A DNA stretch of 64,000 nucleotides from Albifimbria verrucaria (taxonomy: Eukaryota; Ascomycota; Sordariomycetes; Hypocreales; Stachybotryaceae), in NCBI GenBank assembly GCA_020081605.1, contig JAHREC010000049.1, forward strand, positions 248,001-312,000, given 5' to 3'. Within the stretch, counting starts at the first letter, position 1. Each line of letters starts with the position of its first letter. Below the pieces are notes generated by a model that was given only the letters and a program-made list of their open reading frames with translations, made no database searches and had not been told where the DNA came from. Both the position numbers and the translations under genes were made by a program. Below, in pieces: positions 21,316 to 33,594 of this stretch.

Positions 21316-23534
21316 ATGAAAGTTATCTTACCGTCCTGTTTAGTCGGCTTGACCTTTGCCTTACTCACGGTAGCCCAACTGGCCGACGAGTATGATTATG
21401 TTATTGTAGGCTCAGGGCCGGGCGGCGGCTCACTGGCGTAAGTTAGCGAATTTGCTTCCCGTAGTTCAAATTTCTGCAAGTATGGGCTAACAAGTTGTTC
21501 AGAGCCAATCTCGCTTTAAGCGGTCAATCTGTTTTTCTCATCGAAGCCGGAGGCGACAGGTCGACCGATTATTCACAAATGATTCAACTTCTGTGAGCTT
21601 ATGATTAGTTCGTCCATATGCGATTCTGTTATGCTTACAGTAACCCAGCTCTGCTCGTGCTGCTGAAACGCCGGGACATTCATGGCAATTCTTCGTTGAG
21701 CATTACCAAAATGAGACGCAAGCCCGACGGGACCCAAGATATACATATAGGCTCAATAACGGAACCCTTTGGTATGGCCTAGACCCTCCTGCCAATTCAG
21801 TACCGTAAGTATCTTCATACCTAAATGATGGAATTATTCGCTTCGATGATTGTTAATAACCATGATGTCAATCTAGTCTTGGAGTCTACTACCCTCGAGG
21901 TGCTACACTGGGCGGAAGTGCACAGGTCAATGCCATGAACTTCGCCTGGGCTCCTGATAATGAATGGGATTACATCGCGGAACTAACAGGTGATAAATCA
22001 TGGGGTCATAGGCATATGCGTAAACATCTGATGGACCTCGAGAACTGTACATATGTTCCTCGCGGAACTCGTGGTCATGGATTCGAGGGATACATTGAGG
22101 TAAAATCAACCCACCGCGTTCTGCCATATCCGATCAATAGGCTAACTTCTGCAAAACTCAGTCGAGCCTAGGTAATGGGACATCTGGCTTGGCTTCCCCA
22201 ACACTGCAAGGTTTGTGGCCGAGATATTTCGTGAAGCTGAAGGCATTGAAGTCGAAAGCGTTGCGCAAATGGGTGAGCTGCTTCAGCGTGACCTTAACAG
22301 CATCGATGACGACCGCTACGAGGATGCTCTTGTGTTCATCACCCCGGCAGCGATTTCTCCTAGCACTGGTGCCAGGAGTGGAGTGGCAACATACCTGAAC
22401 AAGGTTGTTGCTGCTGGACATCCTTTAACAATCAGTCTTCATTCGCTAGCAACAAAGATCCTACTCAAAACATATGAGCGTGGCAAAAGCCTAAGGCATA
22501 TGGTGTTGAGTACATGGTTGGAGAAGGATTATATTCGGCTGATGGGCGGTACAATGCTTCTCAAAAGGGCGAAATTAGGACTGTGAAGGCCAGAAAAGAG
22601 GTCATTATATCCGGTGGTACCTTCAATACCCCCAGATACTTAAGCTAAGTGGTATCGGCCCCGCAAGGAGCTGGAACGTTTCGGAATTCCAGTTCACGTC
22701 GACCTGCCTGCAGTAGTAAGTTGAATGGCTTGGAAGCGGAGTATTGTAGAGTTGCGTGCTGACCAGCTACCACCCCAGGGCAATTTCATGCAGGACAATT
22801 ACGAGGCACCAATACATATTGAAGCAGAAGAGCCATGGCTGGATACTGTCGCCTTTCCTTGTAATCTCCAGTTCAATGAGTCCGACCCATGCTTTGTACA
22901 GTGGGAGAACAACCGGACTGGGCCCTATGCTCAGCGTGGAGGCACTTTCAACATGGTCTGGCGCAGCAGTGTTAGCTGGGACAAGGATGCTGACCTCATG
23001 TTCCTTAGCACGGCTGGTTATGGTGGTCTCTCGGGTTTTTATCCTGGGTATTCTAGGAGGCAACTGGAGCCCCTCCAATGGAACACACAGATCATCAAGA
23101 TGCAAACCGGAAATGCGGCTGGGACAGTTAAGCTGCGCTCCAAGGATCCAAGAGAGGCACCTGAGATCAACTTCAATTACTTCACGGATCGAGCAGAAGA
23201 AGATCTCCAATCTCTTGCCGAGGGCATTGAGTTCATTCTAAAGGGGTATGACGCAGTTGGCATCCCGTACAGAGTTCTATATCCGGACCCCAAAATCGAC
23301 ATGAGACAGGGCATAAAGGATATGGCGTTCAGCCACCATGCAACTTCGAGCTGCCGCATGGGCCCCAAGGGCCACAAGGACTACTGTGTGGACTCGAAGT
23401 TCCGTGTCAATGGCGTTGAAAAACTACGTGTTGTTGATGCCTCGGTTCTGCCGCGAGTTCCAGGTGGAATGCCAAATGCGCCAACATTTACCATTTCACG
23501 CAAAGCCCTTGAGGTAATTTTGAAGGACGCTTAA
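21316..23534 (+). CDS. secreted GMC (glucose-methanol-choline) oxidoreductase (five frameshifts)
   Basis: FAD-dependent alcohol or sugar oxidase/dehydrogenase, about 637 residues with a signal peptide (VGLTFALLTVAQ). Exons: 21316-21437, 21503-21592, 21641-21804, 21877-22099, 22162-22715, 22779-23534. Seen: FAD-binding GSGPGGG followed by LIEAGG, GMC signature 1 region (YYPRGATLGGSAQVNAMN), signature 2 region (GGTFNTPQILKLSGIGP) and the catalytic HHATSSCRMG with C-terminal GGMPNAPTFT. Breaks, all single missing bases: near 21648, T3 at 22212-22214, A4 at 22485-22488, C5 at 22629-22633 and AA at 22665-22666. The substrate (aryl alcohol, glucose or other) cannot be told. Such enzymes often supply H2O2; the heme peroxidase and tyrosinase in this window would be compatible partners, which is inference. 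Confidence 0.85.
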
Positions 23535-24016
23535 GAAGTATCAGGAAACTATAGCTTGCAACTTTGCGTCTCAAAGCTCTGTGTAATGTAGAGTATTAGA
23601 ATCAACCAATAGACCGATGTTTCATCTTTGATTCTACCTATAATCACTTCCTATCGCTATCTTGAACTCAAGGTGCTAGCGTCATGATTTTTGGGTGGAG
23701 TGTTCTCGTTGCCCCAACATAATATCCTCATTTCGTGACAGCAATTCGGACATTACAGGTTCGAACCATCATTGGGTGCTTAAACTTGACATCGTACAGA
23801 GTCTGAGTAAGATTCTCATGCATACGGTTTGCCTCTGTAGATTTCGACTAGAGCCTGTGTCCTACGACGAAGCGTATTTTGGAAATGAGATTTGGATTCG
23901 GGACAGCTCCACTGAAGGCCAATATAGTCAAAGAAGTATGTATACACCTCAGTGCATTTGTATTCATTATGATTGAATAATGCTTGCTATCTGTTATTTA
24001 AGGGTTAAGTAGATAA
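23535..24016. other. intergenic, convergent 3' ends
   Basis: Between the GMC gene (plus) and an SDR gene (minus). A GGTTCGAACC string near 23758 looks like a tRNA T-loop, but the flanks do not pair. No gene seen. Confidence 0.45.
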
Positions 24017-25061
24017 CTAGAGCCATTGCCGGGTGCCAAGATGCGATAGGAACGCGCCTCCGTGTCCGGCCTCGACGCTGCAACTCTCGACCACTGATAG
24101 CACCGATTTAACTGAATGCTCAGGGGTGATAGGGCCTTTGAAATCTGGGGCATAAGCCTTGAATTTAGCGAGCATGCCCTGAAGACGACTCATCTGCTCT
24201 GGCGTGACTAGTACAAGTGATTAGTCTTCCATTTAATACTAGGTTTGAGGTCTCATGTCTTACCGTCTTGAAAAGAGCCAACATCGACCATACCGGGGCT
24301 GATACTCAGGAACAGAACACCCTGGTTTTTATACTGAGCACTGTACTTGGCATTGATCATGTTCATTGCAGCTTTGCTTGTACTGTAAATAGCCGCGACC
24401 TCAATGTCAAAGTTGTTCACAAACTCCAAGTCGGCGTGCCCGCTGGTGATGAAGACAACTTTCTTTGACCGACCGTTGAGGATCTGGGGCATTAACAAAT
24501 TGTAGAGGTGGATATAGGCAAGGACATTGGTGTCTATATATTTGTGAAACTCGTTAGAGAGCTCAGCAGGATTTGAGCCCCTACAATAAACCTGATCAGC
24601 TGTCGCCCCGTCACATCAGGCATTTTCATGCTCCAAAACTTACAGCGAACCGATGCCGTCAAATGCATCCCAGAATGTGAGGTAGGCCGCATTGGCGATA
24701 AGATAGTCAATCTTTCCGCCGGTAATAGCGGCAGTTTCGGAAGCGACTCTCTATGGACCAGTCAGCAATGTCATTGGTTACCCAGCGTTCTATGCGCCGT
24801 GTTTGCCTACTTTGATTGCATCGTAATCTGTAATATCAGCCTCCAGAATGTGTACATTGGACCGTCCGTTCAACTCTTTGGCCACCCTCTGATCTGTCAG
24901 AGGTTTGTTGCGAACGACGCCAATTACAGTATTGCTAGCAACACTAGATATCTGGCGGAGGAACTCCCACTGTAACAATTAGTGTCAAGACTATGGGCTT
25001 AAAAGGTAGTCCTACTCACGCCTAAGCCTTTTGAGACGCCTGTGATAACGTAGAAAGGCAT
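24017..25061 (-). CDS. short-chain dehydrogenase/reductase, intact, five exons
   Basis: NAD(P)-dependent oxidoreductase of about 271 residues, likely cytosolic. Exons 25020-25061, 24811-24969, 24644-24750, 24264-24580 and 24017-24207 join in frame with no base added, one of the few error-free multi-exon genes here. Seen: cofactor loop VITGVSKGLG, LEADITDY (acidic residue at the adenine pocket), YLIANAA in place of NNAG, VFITSG with the catalytic Ser region, YSTSK (YxxxK), and SPGMVDV. It resembles the norsolorinic-acid-ketoreductase-like group of fungal SDRs, but the substrate is unknown. It is divergent from a Zn2Cys6 gene across 765 bp, which often indicates a regulator-target pair. Confidence 0.82.
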
Positions 25062-25826
25062 TTTGAAGAGAAGTGTACTCTGCGATGTTCGTCCTTGTGA
25101 CTTTAGCTAACTGGAGGGCAGGTTCCGAGATGGGAATGAAGCTAAGTAATTGAAGAATGGCGAAGAGAAGCATCAGCTCGAACCATCTCTCATATTTATA
25201 CGAAGAAATGTATCATAGCACTCGGTTTGTAGTGAGTTCTTCTCATTCATCATTAATAATTCGATCGCCCTCGGGGCTTTGTTCATCGTGTGTATCCGGA
25301 CAGGGGTCTTTCCTGTGGGGGATGGCTGCTTATGCTTGAACCAGGGTCGTAAAACTTGCCAGAAATCTTGAGACTGGGCCCTGTATGCATAAGCTTCTAG
25401 TGAAAAGCCAATGACAGGGCGGCAATTAGTCCGACAATGCGGAGACGGTCGCATATTGAGTCTGGAACAAAGCTGCCACCACCACTATTTTTCTCGCCGC
25501 AGCTTTGTTCATACAGCATGTCATCTCAAGACTTAAACCCACTGGACGTAGTCACCGACTGTTTGATTACAAATTACCATCTTTAAATTACCCCGTGCCC
25601 GCTATCCGGAGTCGTGAGGAGTTTGGAAAAGAAACTGGCAACTTTTTCCGATCTCTCTCTTCGGTTACTAGGCACCCAATCGAAGCTACTTCACAGTCTA
25701 ATCAGTTGGTCGCCCTTTTCGGCTGACCTTAGATACGGGATCCGATCTCACAGACCTAGATTTCTAAGCAGCAATTGCCTCCAGTGGCTTCAAGAGCCCC
25801 GGCTGGAGTTGATACCGAAGGGTGCA
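25062..25826. promoter_or_regulatory. divergent promoter of SDR and second Zn2Cys6 gene
   Basis: 765 bp between divergent starts. TCCGG appears near 25605 and GATCCG near 25739. No TATA or clear palindrome stands out. Confidence 0.3.
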
Positions 25827-27525
25827 ATGACGAGAATGACGCAAAAGGCGTGCCTAACCTGCAAAGGTAAATCAATAGACCTGAGCGGATGCCTGGAGGA
25901 ATACTTGATGTTAACCCCTCCTCAATATAGAACGTAGAATCTTCTGTGATCGTGTGACTCCCACTTGCACACAGTGTTCCCAGTCGAAGCGGAAATGCAA
26001 GGGATATGCTTTACAACTGTCTTGGCCGAGGCCAGGCGATGGCAAACGTACCATGGTTTCAAAGCAGGCGGTCTTTGCCAACGTCCACCGCCACCGTCCT
26101 CACCTACATTTCGTTCATGTCACGCACCGGGATGTCGCCATGCATCAATTTCTCCACCAACCTGGCACAGCAGGTAAGCTTTCGCGATCATATCATCATG
26201 TAGACTCGAAGGGGCCCACTTACAGCGATGCGTGGACTCCAGATAGGCCTAGCATGCAGATCCCTATGCCGTGGAACCCTTCTCCCATAGAAGTTGGTGA
26301 TAAGGATCTTTTCTCGTATTGTCAGTGTCCTTGGCAAAACACAATACCATAGTATTTTCATGCTCACCAACTTGTAGTCCAATACGCTGCGTCCAAGTCT
26401 TTGACTGTTCTTGGACATGACCCTGCCCAGCTAGGCAGTATTCTCATGCGCATAGCCGTATCAGGAAAACCATTTCCGGTACTGCTGTTCTTCAATCCTT
26501 GCTGGCCTTGGCATCTATCCATCGGGCTGGCCTTCATTCACAGGCCATGCGGTTCAAAATCTCTAGCCTTAACGCTTTAGCTACAGCATCAAAGACCGAC
26601 CTATGCGCCGAGGAGCTGATACGGCACATTGCTGCAGACATGTTATTGTGTTCATTTGAGGTTAGATTCCCCATCTTTCCTTACTTGTCACATGTTAAAG
26701 CCTTTACATATAGGTTCACCAAGCCTCCTGCGCATCAGATGAGTGGACCTGGTACATTGCAGGAATAAAAGAATTCTCAATAACCCATCTCTCAAAATCT
26801 ACCACGGCAGCAAAGATCTGGATGTCTTGACAGATTGGGTATACTACCACGATGTCTTGGCTCGCTTTACCCTCCGACATTGGCCACGCGAGCGGGTGGA
26901 ACTTCCATCTATGCCTGCAATCACTTGTACTGCAAATCTTGCTTTGCCGCATATACCATATGCGAGGTTGGAATCCTCTTGGAACTCTCTAGAATTGCTG
27001 TCCTTGCTCTGCGACACTGTCGCTACGAGGCCTGTCGAACCAACATCTATTCATGAAATCACAGAGTATAGAACATTTTTCAACGTCTTGGAATGGCGAC
27101 TGAGTAACATGATTCTTCCTTCTATACCCGACGTGTCACTTGAGACTGCAAAAATTGCAGAGCTGTACAAGATTGTGACTTTGGTCTATCTATATCGGGT
27201 ATTTGAGAACATTTTCGAACAAGTAGAAAAGATACAGCAGTGCAGCGACCGCGGATTCGCCCTACTTGAGCAAATCGGTTCATGTGAACGACAGTTTCCT
27301 ATTTATATACTGGGATGTGAGGCTCGTAGCGATGAGAGGAGAGCAATGATTTTAGATGTCATGGCCAGGACGGAGAAGCAGGTCTCTTCGAGATCCCTCA
27401 ACCACGTCAGACTTATGGTGCAAGCTCATTGGGCACAAGATGATCTTGCAGAGAAGAAAATAGATTACTGGAAGAAGTTGACAAATATCATTGGCTCCTG
27501 TTCTATTTTACCTAGTCTAGTTTAA
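25827..27525 (+). CDS. Zn2Cys6 transcription factor, Fungal_trans_2 type (two frameshifts)
   Basis: Regulator of about 498 residues. Exons: 25827-25866, 25931-26173, 26204-26320, 26378-26660, 26714-27525. The zinc cluster is split by intron 1: CLTC / KERRIFC / DRVTPTC / TQC / SQSKRKC, giving C-X2-C-X6-C-X6-C-X2-C-X6-C. The segment RHRPHLHFVHVTHRDVAMHQF fits the start of the large regulatory region of such factors, and helices such as LLALASIHRAGL and the long C-terminal part follow. Breaks: A4 at 26466-26469 and AA at 26772-26773, one base each. Intron 2 of only 30 bp is short and its exact edges are uncertain. The likely target is the divergent SDR. Confidence 0.75.
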
Positions 27526-28447
27526 TTCACCTGAGATGAAATGGTTTCCTGACTAATGTGTCATGTCTTCGTTGGCATCGTGATTGATGCAGTAGATGCC
27601 AATGACTCACATGGGTTTTGGAATCTAATGACAGTTAATATTTACAATTCAGTCCTTCATAACTGTAAACTGCTTCCCATGCAGTCTTGTATAGGCTGCC
27701 CAAGCGCTTCTTGTTTGGGTAAGCTATTCACACCATTGTAAGAGGCGAGGCGTGTGGCAGCAATATTGGGATGCACAACTTTGGGCATGTCACATCCAGT
27801 GGCAAGCTCTTTCGTGCATTTATAATTGGCAAGGAATGATAATAAATAATTTTGGGGGTGTGCTCTGTAACTGCTCGTCCTTAGCAATCGAAGACTTTCA
27901 TTTCCTGGCTAATGATATGCTGCTGTGCTGGCTCCTACATAGTCGTAGTAAGCTCACACACTGAATCAAAAGATTCTGAGATATGGGACATAATGGATTG
28001 AGTCGCAATATTCACATGCCCTCTTTTCCTGACTTTCTACCTCAGGAACTCCGTCCTTCCTAGCTCGGGTTCAGAGAGCACCATGGTGACAAAAATGGTT
28101 GGCTGATAGAACCAAGCCCAAGTCAACGGTCCTGGCCTTACTCCAACCTTTTGGCAAGCTTGCCATTACTGATCTCTATTACCATCAGACGTGTTTAATT
28201 TATCACCAGCAGCATCTATCATCGTTATACCACAGCGAACAGGGCACTTCATGAGCTATAAGTACAAATTCCTTAATGAAATGGTTAATCACGCATGTAA
28301 TAGCAAATCAACCGAGCAATTTGTGCAAGATGGCAAAGTATAATGAATGACTATCTTATATGTAACAAGTTATTTCAAGAATAGGCCCCGCGTTATGGTG
28401 CAGTTCCTGAACGAATAGAAGCCAACTTAGTTGCTTACAGACTCATA
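27526..28447. other. intergenic, convergent 3' ends
   Basis: No gene, RNA or repeat recognised in 0.9 kb between the Zn2Cys6 gene and the secreted-protein gene. Confidence 0.5.
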
Positions 28448-29074
28448 CTAAGTAGAATGAAGAACATAGTTCAACGTGTAAAGATACTTGTCTGCTTTCT
28501 GATTGTCCTGGAGCAGTTGCGATCTTTCGGTCATCTTAACACAGCGGTGCACCACTGCTGTCTCGAACGTACGTCTTTGTCCAGGGGTCTCCCACCAACC
28601 AGTCTCGTATCTCCCTCCGCAAATGGAATCAATTCTTTGATTGAGAGTGCTGATTTCATCATGCTTGACAGGCTGTGTGTAGCTAGCGTAATTGCATAGA
28701 GCGGAAACAGCACTGTTGTATTTGCAGTAAACATGTTCGTTGCCGGGCGCAACACCACCAGCATCTGCAAATCTAATGAGACAAGCTTGAGCTACCTCAT
28801 AATCATCGCCAGACATGTAGCGATGTGCGCAAGTAGTCGATTCACGCTTGCCCAGAATACGGGAGTTACTGATGCTCCGCTCTGAGGCCACTTCGTGACG
28901 TGCAGAAACAATCTCTTGTGGTTTCAAAGCCTCTTCGGAGTCCAAGAGTCGAAAAGTGTGTTCGTCGCCCTTGAATGATACGGCATAGACACCATTAGGC
29001 TGATCCTCTGGGATCAAAAAGGCACTCGTGGAAGTGGCTAGCACTGCCATTATCAAATTGAGTTTGAACTGCAT
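28448..29074 (-). CDS. secreted six-cysteine protein with kexin-like site (effector candidate)
   Basis: Intact intronless gene of 208 residues. The N-terminal signal peptide (LIMAVLATSTSA) is followed by a propeptide of about 55 residues containing a GVYAVSF segment, then LGKR at residues 74-77, a Kex2-type processing site. The predicted mature part of about 130 residues has six cysteines (82, 98, 117, 127, 152, 178), enough for three disulfides. I recognise no catalytic motif. Small secreted, cysteine-bearing, Kex2-processed proteins of this layout occur among fungal effectors and antimicrobial peptides, but no family match is claimed. It stands alone with about 1 kb empty on each side. Confidence 0.7.
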   Translation of the reverse strand: MQFKLNLIMAVLATSTSAFLIPEDQPNGVYAVSFKGDEHTFRLLDSEEALKPQEIVSARHEVASERSISNSRILGKRESTTCAHRYMSGDDYEVAQACLIRFADAGGVAPGNEHVYCKYNSAVSALCNYASYTQPVKHDEISTLNQRIDSICGGRYETGWWETPGQRRTFETAVVHRCVKMTERSQLLQDNQKADKYLYTLNYVLHST

Positions 29075-30050
29075 GGTAATGGTGATTTTGGAAGTAATGC
29101 AAAAACTGTCAGGAATCGAGTGAGGTGGTGCTAGTTGGCAGGTGTATAAACTGATGAACCATAGAGCTACAACTCGATCTCAATGGAGACTGTAGCACTA
29201 CTTATACTATTCAACCCTTGTCTGTAGACGTGTTGAGATCAAGTCCTATCTCATATCCTCAATACTATTTGTAACAATTTATAAAGTATGTTTTCCATAA
29301 CCTATCAGCGTGTTTGGCGAGGGTCAGCATGTATCCACCTAATGTTGTGCCACCTCGTATGAATGACTATGAGATTAAACCTAATAGAGCGACTTACTGT
29401 CCTTGACCTGAGATGTATTTGCAGTGCAAGGCTATAACTATCCAAATCCTACCTAGTTAGCAAGCAGGCCTAATGTGTTCACTAAAACTTGAATTTGTGT
29501 CTCTTCAGCAGCAAAGAGATTTGTCACATCGAGGTGATAAACATGAAGAATCAATGCCGAGAAACTCCATCAGCTGCGATCCATTCATCGTCATTCTTTA
29601 GGTTCATGTCATTACATCTCACATGTATGATTTACCACTCAAAAGAAGAAGAATGCTTATAAATGCCTTTGTAAATACGAAGACCCAAACCTGGCCATGC
29701 TTATGCGATAGGTTTAACTCGATACGAGCTTACAAAATGCATCCTTGTCTATCAAGCTAGGGAATTTGTTTTTATTTTCGAGGAACAGCAACGAATTAGT
29801 TGCTAGGGTCATAGAAATTGTTACATAGAGGCGATTCAGCAGGATTACAAATGTATGCACGCGTATGATCATATGCTGAGGATGGAAAATATTGAACATA
29901 ATTGATGAAATCGATATTTCCCAGTGAAGTAGTTATTTTCACATCGTTAAGGAACCTTTGACCAAGAAGAAAGACAAATAATTAGAACCGGAGCTGTCAC
30001 AATCCTGCCGGTTCGAGGATTAGTCTCGGCTTACCGGACTGTATGAATGG
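29075..30050. other. intergenic, no gene seen
   Basis: AT-rich 5' flank of the secreted-protein gene. No coding or structural signal recognised. Confidence 0.45.
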
Positions 30051-30357
30051 CTAAATTAAAGTCATCATGTGGTATAGTGACGAGAGTATGTAACTAAAGT
30101 TCCTGCAGTCAGCAATACCCTTTCAATCAAAGGTTTGCTTAATGAAAGCTGATATTATCCACATACCTGTGATCCCACGGAAAAATGCTTTCGTATGCTT
30201 GGTTATCATGATAGTGTGGCATAGGTGTACCCCATGCCAACACACAGTCAAGCAGTCCAACCAATGCTTCATTTGTAGTACGACATTCTCCTTTTGGTAA
30301 TAATTTTTTTAATATTTCGTCAACTTGACTGGCAGCAAATGGACATCTTTTTGACAT
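30051..30357 (-). CDS. small unrecognised two-exon gene (80 residues)
   Basis: Exon 1 is 30167-30357 and exon 2 is 30051-30102. A 64-bp intron runs from GTATGT to CTGCAG. The joined frame is exactly 243 nt ending in TAG. The protein is basic at its start (SKRCPFAASQVDEILKK) and has LVGLLDCVLAWGTPMPHYHD; there is no signal peptide and no known domain. The consensus splice sites and kept phase support it; the lack of any homology I know weakens it. It could also be a relic of a longer gene. Confidence 0.35.
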
Positions 30358-30862
30358 ATCTAGGACGACCAGTCCTGCCAGCTACATTTGTCGGCTCTAG
30401 ATAAATAACCCTGTCAGGAAAGGAACCCCGATATAAATGCTTTAAGAGTATTTGTTCTTTGACTAGCGTAGTCGCCGAGTGACACAATCAGAATTCTCGC
30501 TAATCCTGTTCATATGCCTTGCAAAAGCGCCGCAAACAGTAACCGGAAATCCACATCCTAGGGTAAGCACCTGCAAGGAGGTGGTACTAACATTCCATAA
30601 GCTGATGCTTTCTGGCTTCATGTAATCGGAGCTCGTGACGTCTTAGTTTGAATCAAATTTGAAGAAGATCCAGCTTCCAAAGGAGAAAAAGATTACAGAG
30701 TTGAGCATGTCTGATGCAACTGGCGATGGTGGTTGGTAGGGCACTCTAGGAATTGATAGTTGGTTGAGCAGACAGCTTTGGACACGAAGGAAGCAGAAAC
30801 AATTGTCATTCAAACTATGGACCAAAAAGATTTAGAGCCGCTATAGCCTTAATCAAGACATA
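30358..30862. other. intergenic, no gene seen
   Basis: 3' flank of the P450 gene and 5' flank of the small gene. Nothing recognised. Confidence 0.45.
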
Positions 30863-32571
30863 CTATCGTGCTTTAAATATTAAACGAGGACCATCTTTGA
30901 TTGCCGTGCCACCATCGTATATCTGGAACTCTCCCTTCCTATCCCTTCCCATGCCCATGTCTTCTGATCCCGCTCCTAACTCCCCAAGCTTCCCAGGGAC
31001 GGCTTCAAAGTCAAATAACCAAATGACCTTGGCTATGAGTAAGCTGGATTCAAGATAAGCCATAGCCTTTCCCCGCAACTCCTCGCACCAACGCTGAACG
31101 CATTGAAAGCTTCATGCATCATCCTCAATTGCTCAGCTGGCGTTTCAGACTTGAGCCAACGTTCTGGAGTAAATGCAAAGGAGTTGGGGAAAATATCTTC
31201 ATTATGATGTAGGGCATATGTGTTGACTCCAAACTCGACCCCAGGTGGAATCACATGGCCATCGATGATGAGTGGCTGACTTGAACTATTCGAGCGTGCC
31301 CTTCGCCAGAGCGTTCCAGGAGCAGGTGGAGCAAGTCGTAAAGCCTCATCCAACGTAGCACGAAGATACTCACAACTGTTTAGTTTTGGACCACCACGGA
31401 TCTCCGACTCTTCCGTAAACACTGAACGCACTTCTTTGGCGAGCCTGTCGTAGGCTTCGGGGTTGCGGGAAAGATAGAAGAAGGTCGCAGACATTAGAGT
31501 CGCCACAGTGTCTGCTCCTGCGCCGAGGAAGAATGATGCCTCGGCCCAAATCTCACTATCTTGAAGATTCTCTCCGTTTGCATTGAGTTCATCGGCGATG
31601 ATAGCATACAAATCGTGCCGGACATGATTGCCTTCTGCCATTCGAGACGCAATCATCTCTTCAATGCCCCGGTTGTAGGCAAGAACCGGGGAAGGATTCA
31701 ATCGCTCCAGAATAGAAACTATCCCAGAGTGATATACAAAAGGCCACTGCATGAAGATGTTTCCGATGTAGTTTCCAATAACCTGGGCTTCCGAGAAAGC
31801 ACGGTACTTAGGATCAGTCTGGGTCTTCAAGTGCTGGCCGAAGGCAAGCAGACCAACTGTGTCGAATGCAAACCGTGTGACAAGTTGTGTAACGTTCACT
31901 GGATTATTAGCTTGGGACGTGGTTCGCAGTAGTTCCAGGAAGATATCCAGTTGACCATTCATGACAGGCTCGAACATCCGCATGGATCGCTCCGAAATCG
32001 CCTTGCCTATCAATTTACGCTTAAAGGTATGCTTCGATGGGTCTGTCTCTGTCAAGACATCATAGACGCCAGGCGTTACCGCTAGCATATTGTAGACCGG
32101 AGATTTAACGATCCTATCATTGGCATATATATCTAGGCATGTTATTAATCTTTCTCTCGGATCACGGACAATTTCACGTACCGTGGAGAGCTTTAGGAGA
32201 GCTAAACACCAGCCTGTTTGGGCCGTATCGCAAGATGGGGCCTGTCATGCAAACTTTAGCAAAGGATTTATGGGATACACTTGTAAGGCAGCATACCGTA
32301 CTTGATGTGGTCTTGCCGTGTTTTCAGGTGGATGTTCGTTGTAATTGCATAGAATCCAGCATACGCGTTTGAGATTTTCGCTAAGAATGGGCCAGGATAC
32401 TTGCGCAGAGGATGGAATAGCAGACGATAACAGATAATAGCAAAGATCTAAGTTACCTATAAGTCTCATCGCAAGCACATCTGGGTCGTACCATTGAAGA
32501 CTCACACTTGCTAAGCATACCACTGCAGTGTACGCTCCCAGCGTGGCAATAAGGCGAAAACTAAGTTCCAT
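30863..32571 (-). CDS. cytochrome P450 monooxygenase (one frameshift)
   Basis: ER-anchored heme monooxygenase of about 515 residues. Exons: 32506-32571, 32297-32447, 32182-32241, 30863-32132. The N-terminal anchor (LIATLGAYTAVVCLAS) is followed by the hinge FHPLRKYPGPF. I-helix: FFLGAGADTVATL. ExxR: DEALRLAPP. PERW-type: FTPERWL. Heme loop: FSVGARSC-x-G, which is completed only if one base is added at four C 31071-31074 on the plus strand; that gives the xGKAMAYLE continuation. It lies next to a methyltransferase and close to an acyltransferase, so a tailoring role in a secondary pathway is plausible. The style is of the CYP65/CYP68-like fungal clans, but no family number can be given. Substrate unknown. 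Confidence 0.85.
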
Positions 32572-33594
32572 AGTGTTGGAATACGGTAAAGCGACTTGTA
32601 AAGTTCACTGCCGTTGCAGATGAAGAACACCAGCCTTCAAACCCTTCAACTATGCCTGTAAGAATATCTGAAAACAGTGCTAGAACTTCATTTAGATAAT
32701 GAGCTTATCTCAGGGGTCTGTTCCACTTACACAGGCGCTCATAAATACTTGGAGAATTTATTTTTAACTACCACAATAAAAATTTATTGAAATAGCGGTT
32801 TATATCACCATGATGGATGGTGCCATTTGCGTCTAGCTCTGCTCCAGTAATAGAGTGGCTAACTACCTCTCTTGGGCTGGATATCAGTGGAGCAAATTAA
32901 ACGGGGCCGTTGAAAAGGGCTTTTGTTCACCAGCTCCCTTTCTCCTACTATGTATGATTCAGTGTGACATTGGGTAATTTATGACTCAAGAGCCGAGACA
33001 ACAGTGTTGCAGCGCCCCAATGCAACCCAACTCCACACACCCCAAGTACTTTGGTTAAGACGGACGAGGTAGCACTACATCACATCGTAAGATAATCAGC
33101 CTTTTAAGTCAGCTGTGCGGGGTCTTGTTTCTGTACCTGTCTATACTTGGATATGCAAGGTAAGACTGGGATATTGAGAGCCACCACCAACATAGGCTAT
33201 GCAGTGACCCACTATGCACCAGGCACCGTTCCGATTATGGGGTGACGCCAGAGAGCAGTTAGGCCCGTTCAATTTCTTTCGTTTTTCATATTCGATACTT
33301 TCGACGAGGTGGACGTTTGTGCCCTCCCCAGTCGCCTGAAGATAACCCACAGAAACGGGCTACCTTGGTGCAGTTTTAACGATCCAGCAATTAAATTCTA
33401 ATATGAATAAATTCATTGATCTTTGGATCACGTTTAAAATACAGCTGCTATTTCACAAACAACAAATGAGATACGGTGTATTCATCCCTCAAAGTGAAAA
33501 TATCGTAAAGCTGGTTCGAGAAGCATGCGCGAAGTATACACAACCCAAAACCGAACATAAAGACAGGGTATACTCAGTAGAGGTCCATAATCCT
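32572..33594. other. intergenic between P450 and methyltransferase
   Basis: 5' flank of the P450 and 3' flank of the methyltransferase, both on the minus strand. No gene recognised. Confidence 0.45.

Noticed and set aside
23735..23790. tRNA-like T-loop GGTTCGAACC
   Set aside because: The flanking bases do not pair into a T-stem, and no acceptor stem or anticodon arm can be drawn.
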